From Gemmataceae bacterium (GTDB taxonomy: Bacteria > Planctomycetota > Planctomycetia > Gemmatales > Gemmataceae), in contig JALHPZ010000025.1 in assembly GCA_022842245.1 (NCBI GenBank), forward strand, positions 35,489-99,488: a DNA stretch of 64,000 nt. The letters are read 5' to 3'. Below the pieces are notes generated by a model. That model saw only the letters and a program-made list of their open reading frames with translations. It ran no database searches and was not told the DNA's origin. Below, piece by piece: positions 62,499-64,000 of this stretch (positions are counted from its first letter, which is position 1; every line of letters begins with the position of its first letter). Both the position numbers and the translations under genes were made by a program.

Positions 62499-62943
62499 CT
62501 TCTCTACAATTAAATTTGTGCGGCAAGATTCCGCACGAATATCACTGTAACCGATTCAACCGATCCGTTCCAGCAATTCCACCATGCACCAATCCTGATC
62601 GATCAGCCTGGCCGTCATTGCATGCGTCGTCTAACGCTTCGGCACCTCCCCGAGTAACGTGGCAGCCTTTTCTTCCTGCCTGAAGCGTTCGTTAATGGTC
62701 CACGGAATGAACGAGCCTTTCAGGCTCGAAATCCACTCGACACCGAACCCAGGGCGGCGTCGCTTCGCTCCTTGCCCTGGGCTAAGGACTCGCAGGCCTT
62801 CAGCCTGAAGACATGCGTTCGGGACAGATTTTCTACCACTTTCCGAGATGCTCAACCTCCACGGTCGCGATCTCCATTTTTACTTGACAAACGTCCACTC
62901 ATATCGAAGCCTCGCACATCATCCCCTTCCGGAGGCTCACGCC
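62499..62943. other. Intergenic region containing a solo REP-like element
   Basis: This 445-bp region holds no convincing gene. The REP-like element at 62712-62810 occupies part of it, and the rest is low in GC. An open frame of about 74 codons on the minus strand overlaps the repeat and is not credible. Confidence 0.5.
62712..62810. repeat. Solo REP-like element
   Basis: Three palindromes occur in tandem: CGAGCCT-TTC-AGGCTCG (62712-62728), CCCAGGGC...GCCCTGGG (62748-62755/62774-62781) and CAGGC-CTTCA-GCCTG (62793-62807). Their order and sequence resemble the palindromes flanking the transposase. Confidence 0.7.
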
Positions 62944-63597
62944 ATGATCGCCACTGCTCCGCCGCCCGTCGTCAACCGCATCGCGGGATACGGTCCCGTT
63001 ACGCCGCCACCTGTGCCGGCGTCACCGGAAGGGAGGCAGGCGGCGTGGAGCGATGCCCTCTTCGCGGCCGTCCTGTTCTACCAGTCGCGCTTGACGCATC
63101 CCGACCCTGAGGTGGCCGAGCGGGCGGCGCGGGCGATCTTCGATCTGGAGAAGACCCGCCTCCGCCACGGCCGTGAAATGGCCGGCACGCCGGCCGAGAA
63201 GCCGGAAGACACGCCGCGCTCAGGCGGCGACGCTCGCCAGGGGATGCCCACGAAAGCCGATGTCGAACGACTCGGCCAGATCGCGAAGCTGGCGATGCAG
63301 GTCGACGAATTCGATGCACTCAATGACGAGGACGACGAATTCGAGGAGTTCGACTTCGCCTCCCTGCCGACGCCGAAGACGGAGGAGGAGGCGGTCGAAG
63401 CCTATGCGAAAACGCCGATGTTCGCTTCGATCGTCCAGCTCGCGCGGAACGAGTTGGTTCGCGACGGACAGAACGCGACCGAATCGAACGTCGTGAAGCA
63501 CGCGAAGCAAATGCTGCTCTCGAACCTGCGCCGGGCATGTGGGAAGCCGGAACCGACCTCGGACGGTCCCCCTCGTTCGCATGCCGTCCGGAAATAG
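62944..63597 (+). CDS. Hypothetical acidic protein
   Basis: The protein has 217 residues from ATG 62944; an earlier in-frame ATG at 62848 is unlikely because it starts in repeat-flanking DNA. The N-terminus is Pro-rich, followed by a helical region (ALFAAVLFYQSRLTHPDPE). The middle is strongly acidic (FDALNDEDDEFEEFDFA). The C-terminus is a helical region (ESNVVKHAKQMLLSNLRRAC). No family is recognised. It lies 35 bp upstream of a response regulator and may be co-transcribed. Confidence 0.6.
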   Translation: MIATAPPPVVNRIAGYGPVTPPPVPASPEGRQAAWSDALFAAVLFYQSRLTHPDPEVAERAARAIFDLEKTRLRHGREMAGTPAEKPEDTPRSGGDARQGMPTKADVERLGQIAKLAMQVDEFDALNDEDDEFEEFDFASLPTPKTEEEAVEAYAKTPMFASIVQLARNELVRDGQNATESNVVKHAKQMLLSNLRRACGKPEPTSDGPPRSHAVRK

Positions 63598-63632
63598 AAT
63601 GCCCCTTCGGTTCGCCATTTTTCAGGTGCATC

Positions 63633-64000
63633 ATGTCCGATCCGGTTCGCGTGCTGGTCATCGACGACGACAAGGCCTTCGGGCAGACGATGGCCGAAGT
63701 GCTCGCGCGCAAGGGACACGCCGTCACCGTCGCCAACAGCGGCACGGACGGCAGCCGGAAGATCGAGACCGGCGAATACGAAGTCGTCCTCACCGACCTC
63801 AACATGGCCGACGTCGACGGGCTGGCCATCGTCAAGCTCGTGAGCGAGAAGCTGCCGGACGCGTCGGTGTACGTCATCACCGGGCAGGGCGACATCAAGA
63901 CGGCCGTCGAGGCGATGAAACTCGGGGCCGAGCACTATCTCGTCAAGGACAAGATCGTCAACGACGAGATCCGGGCGATCGTGGAGAAGTCGGCCGAGCG
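63633..64000 (+). CDS. Response regulator, NtrC-type receiver, 3' end outside window
   Basis: The 122 visible residues form a receiver domain: VLVIDDDKAF (acidic pocket), VLTDLNMADVDG (phosphoacceptor Asp), YVITGQGDIKTAVEAMKLGA (Thr and switch region) and YLVKDK (conserved Lys). The sequence is typical of NtrC/AtoC-type sigma-54 activators, whose AAA+ and DNA-binding domains would follow beyond the window. Which output domain is present cannot be seen. Confidence 0.85.
   Translation, partial: MSDPVRVLVIDDDKAFGQTMAEVLARKGHAVTVANSGTDGSRKIETGEYEVVLTDLNMADVDGLAIVKLVSEKLPDASVYVITGQGDIKTAVEAMKLGAEHYLVKDKIVNDEIRAIVEKSAE

Noticed and set aside
62631..62855. 74-codon minus-strand open frame
   Set aside because: It is a translation of the REP-like palindromes, with no motif and no plausible start.
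1..64000. CRISPR array
   Set aside because: No series of direct repeats with regular spacers is present; all repeats seen are palindromic or dispersed.

Overview
This is a GC-rich chromosomal segment of a planctomycete, most likely a Gemmata-type (Gemmataceae) bacterium. That placement is an inference from gene families, not from a marker gene. The evidence is a DUF1549/DUF1553 protein with a Planctomycete cytochrome c-like domain, a DUF1501 protein with a twin-arginine leader, a pentaheme membrane-bound-dehydrogenase-like cytochrome, several EF-hand, LTxxQ-like and HEAT-repeat secreted proteins, a Ser/Thr kinase, a DUF5117-type metalloprotease, and intergenic DNA rich in short palindromic repeats. 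I see no rRNA, tRNA, CRISPR array, prophage or intact insertion sequence other than a REP-associated transposase.

Layout. 1-10.9 kb: secreted and metabolic genes (partial polysaccharide deacetylase, DUF1549/1553 protein, PxpA, a pseudo-esterase, a PIG-L deacetylase, and a CotH-like protein divergent from a pentaheme cytochrome). 10.97-11.65 kb: a REP-associated tyrosine transposase enclosed by a ~100-bp inverted repeat. 11.7-20 kb: aat, secreted LTxxQ-like and EF-hand proteins, a two-gene HNH endonuclease cassette, an Hsp70 paralogue, a ribA remnant, a lectin-fold secreted protein and an SMI1/KNR4 protein. 19.8-21.8 kb: LacD-type aldolase and an SGNH hydrolase. 21.9-30.3 kb: a five-gene plus-strand operon (large membrane-anchored accessory protein, ABC ATPase, ABC permease, HEAT-repeat protein, family-10-like pectate lyase). 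30.3-38.7 kb, mostly minus strand: a creatininase-MFS pair, a kinase-PilZ fusion, a small AT-hook-like protein with an upstream dyad, scpB, mscL, a methyltransferase, and dnaJ-rnpA-yidD joined by ATGA overlaps. 38.8-44.8 kb: an MDR dehydrogenase, amt-glnB, an LCCL-domain protein, a methyltransferase interrupted by TGA, and OsmC. 44.8-55.5 kb, minus strand: a von Willebrand-type membrane protein, a Gfo/Idh/MocA oxidoreductase, a metalloprotease-receiver-permease operon, an aminotransferase and glutathione peroxidase. 55.6-64 kb: a perfect 30-bp palindrome, a DUF1501 protein, a double alpha/beta hydrolase, purN, solo REP-like elements, a cupin, a frameshifted primase-like fragment, two hypothetical proteins and the start of an NtrC-type response regulator.

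How the genes work together. The clearest functional units are the ABC exporter operon with its carbohydrate-active partner, the amt-glnB ammonium module (with a PII lacking the uridylylated Tyr51), the tightly coupled dnaJ-rnpA-yidD genes, and the metalloprotease/receiver-like/FtsX-type permease operon. The most distinctive feature is the palindromic repeat content: one transposase-linked REP copy plus two solo relatives, a 56-bp inverted-repeat element in two near-identical copies, three copies of a CCGCAGAGAACGCAGAG-type repeat, and several strong hairpins at operon ends.
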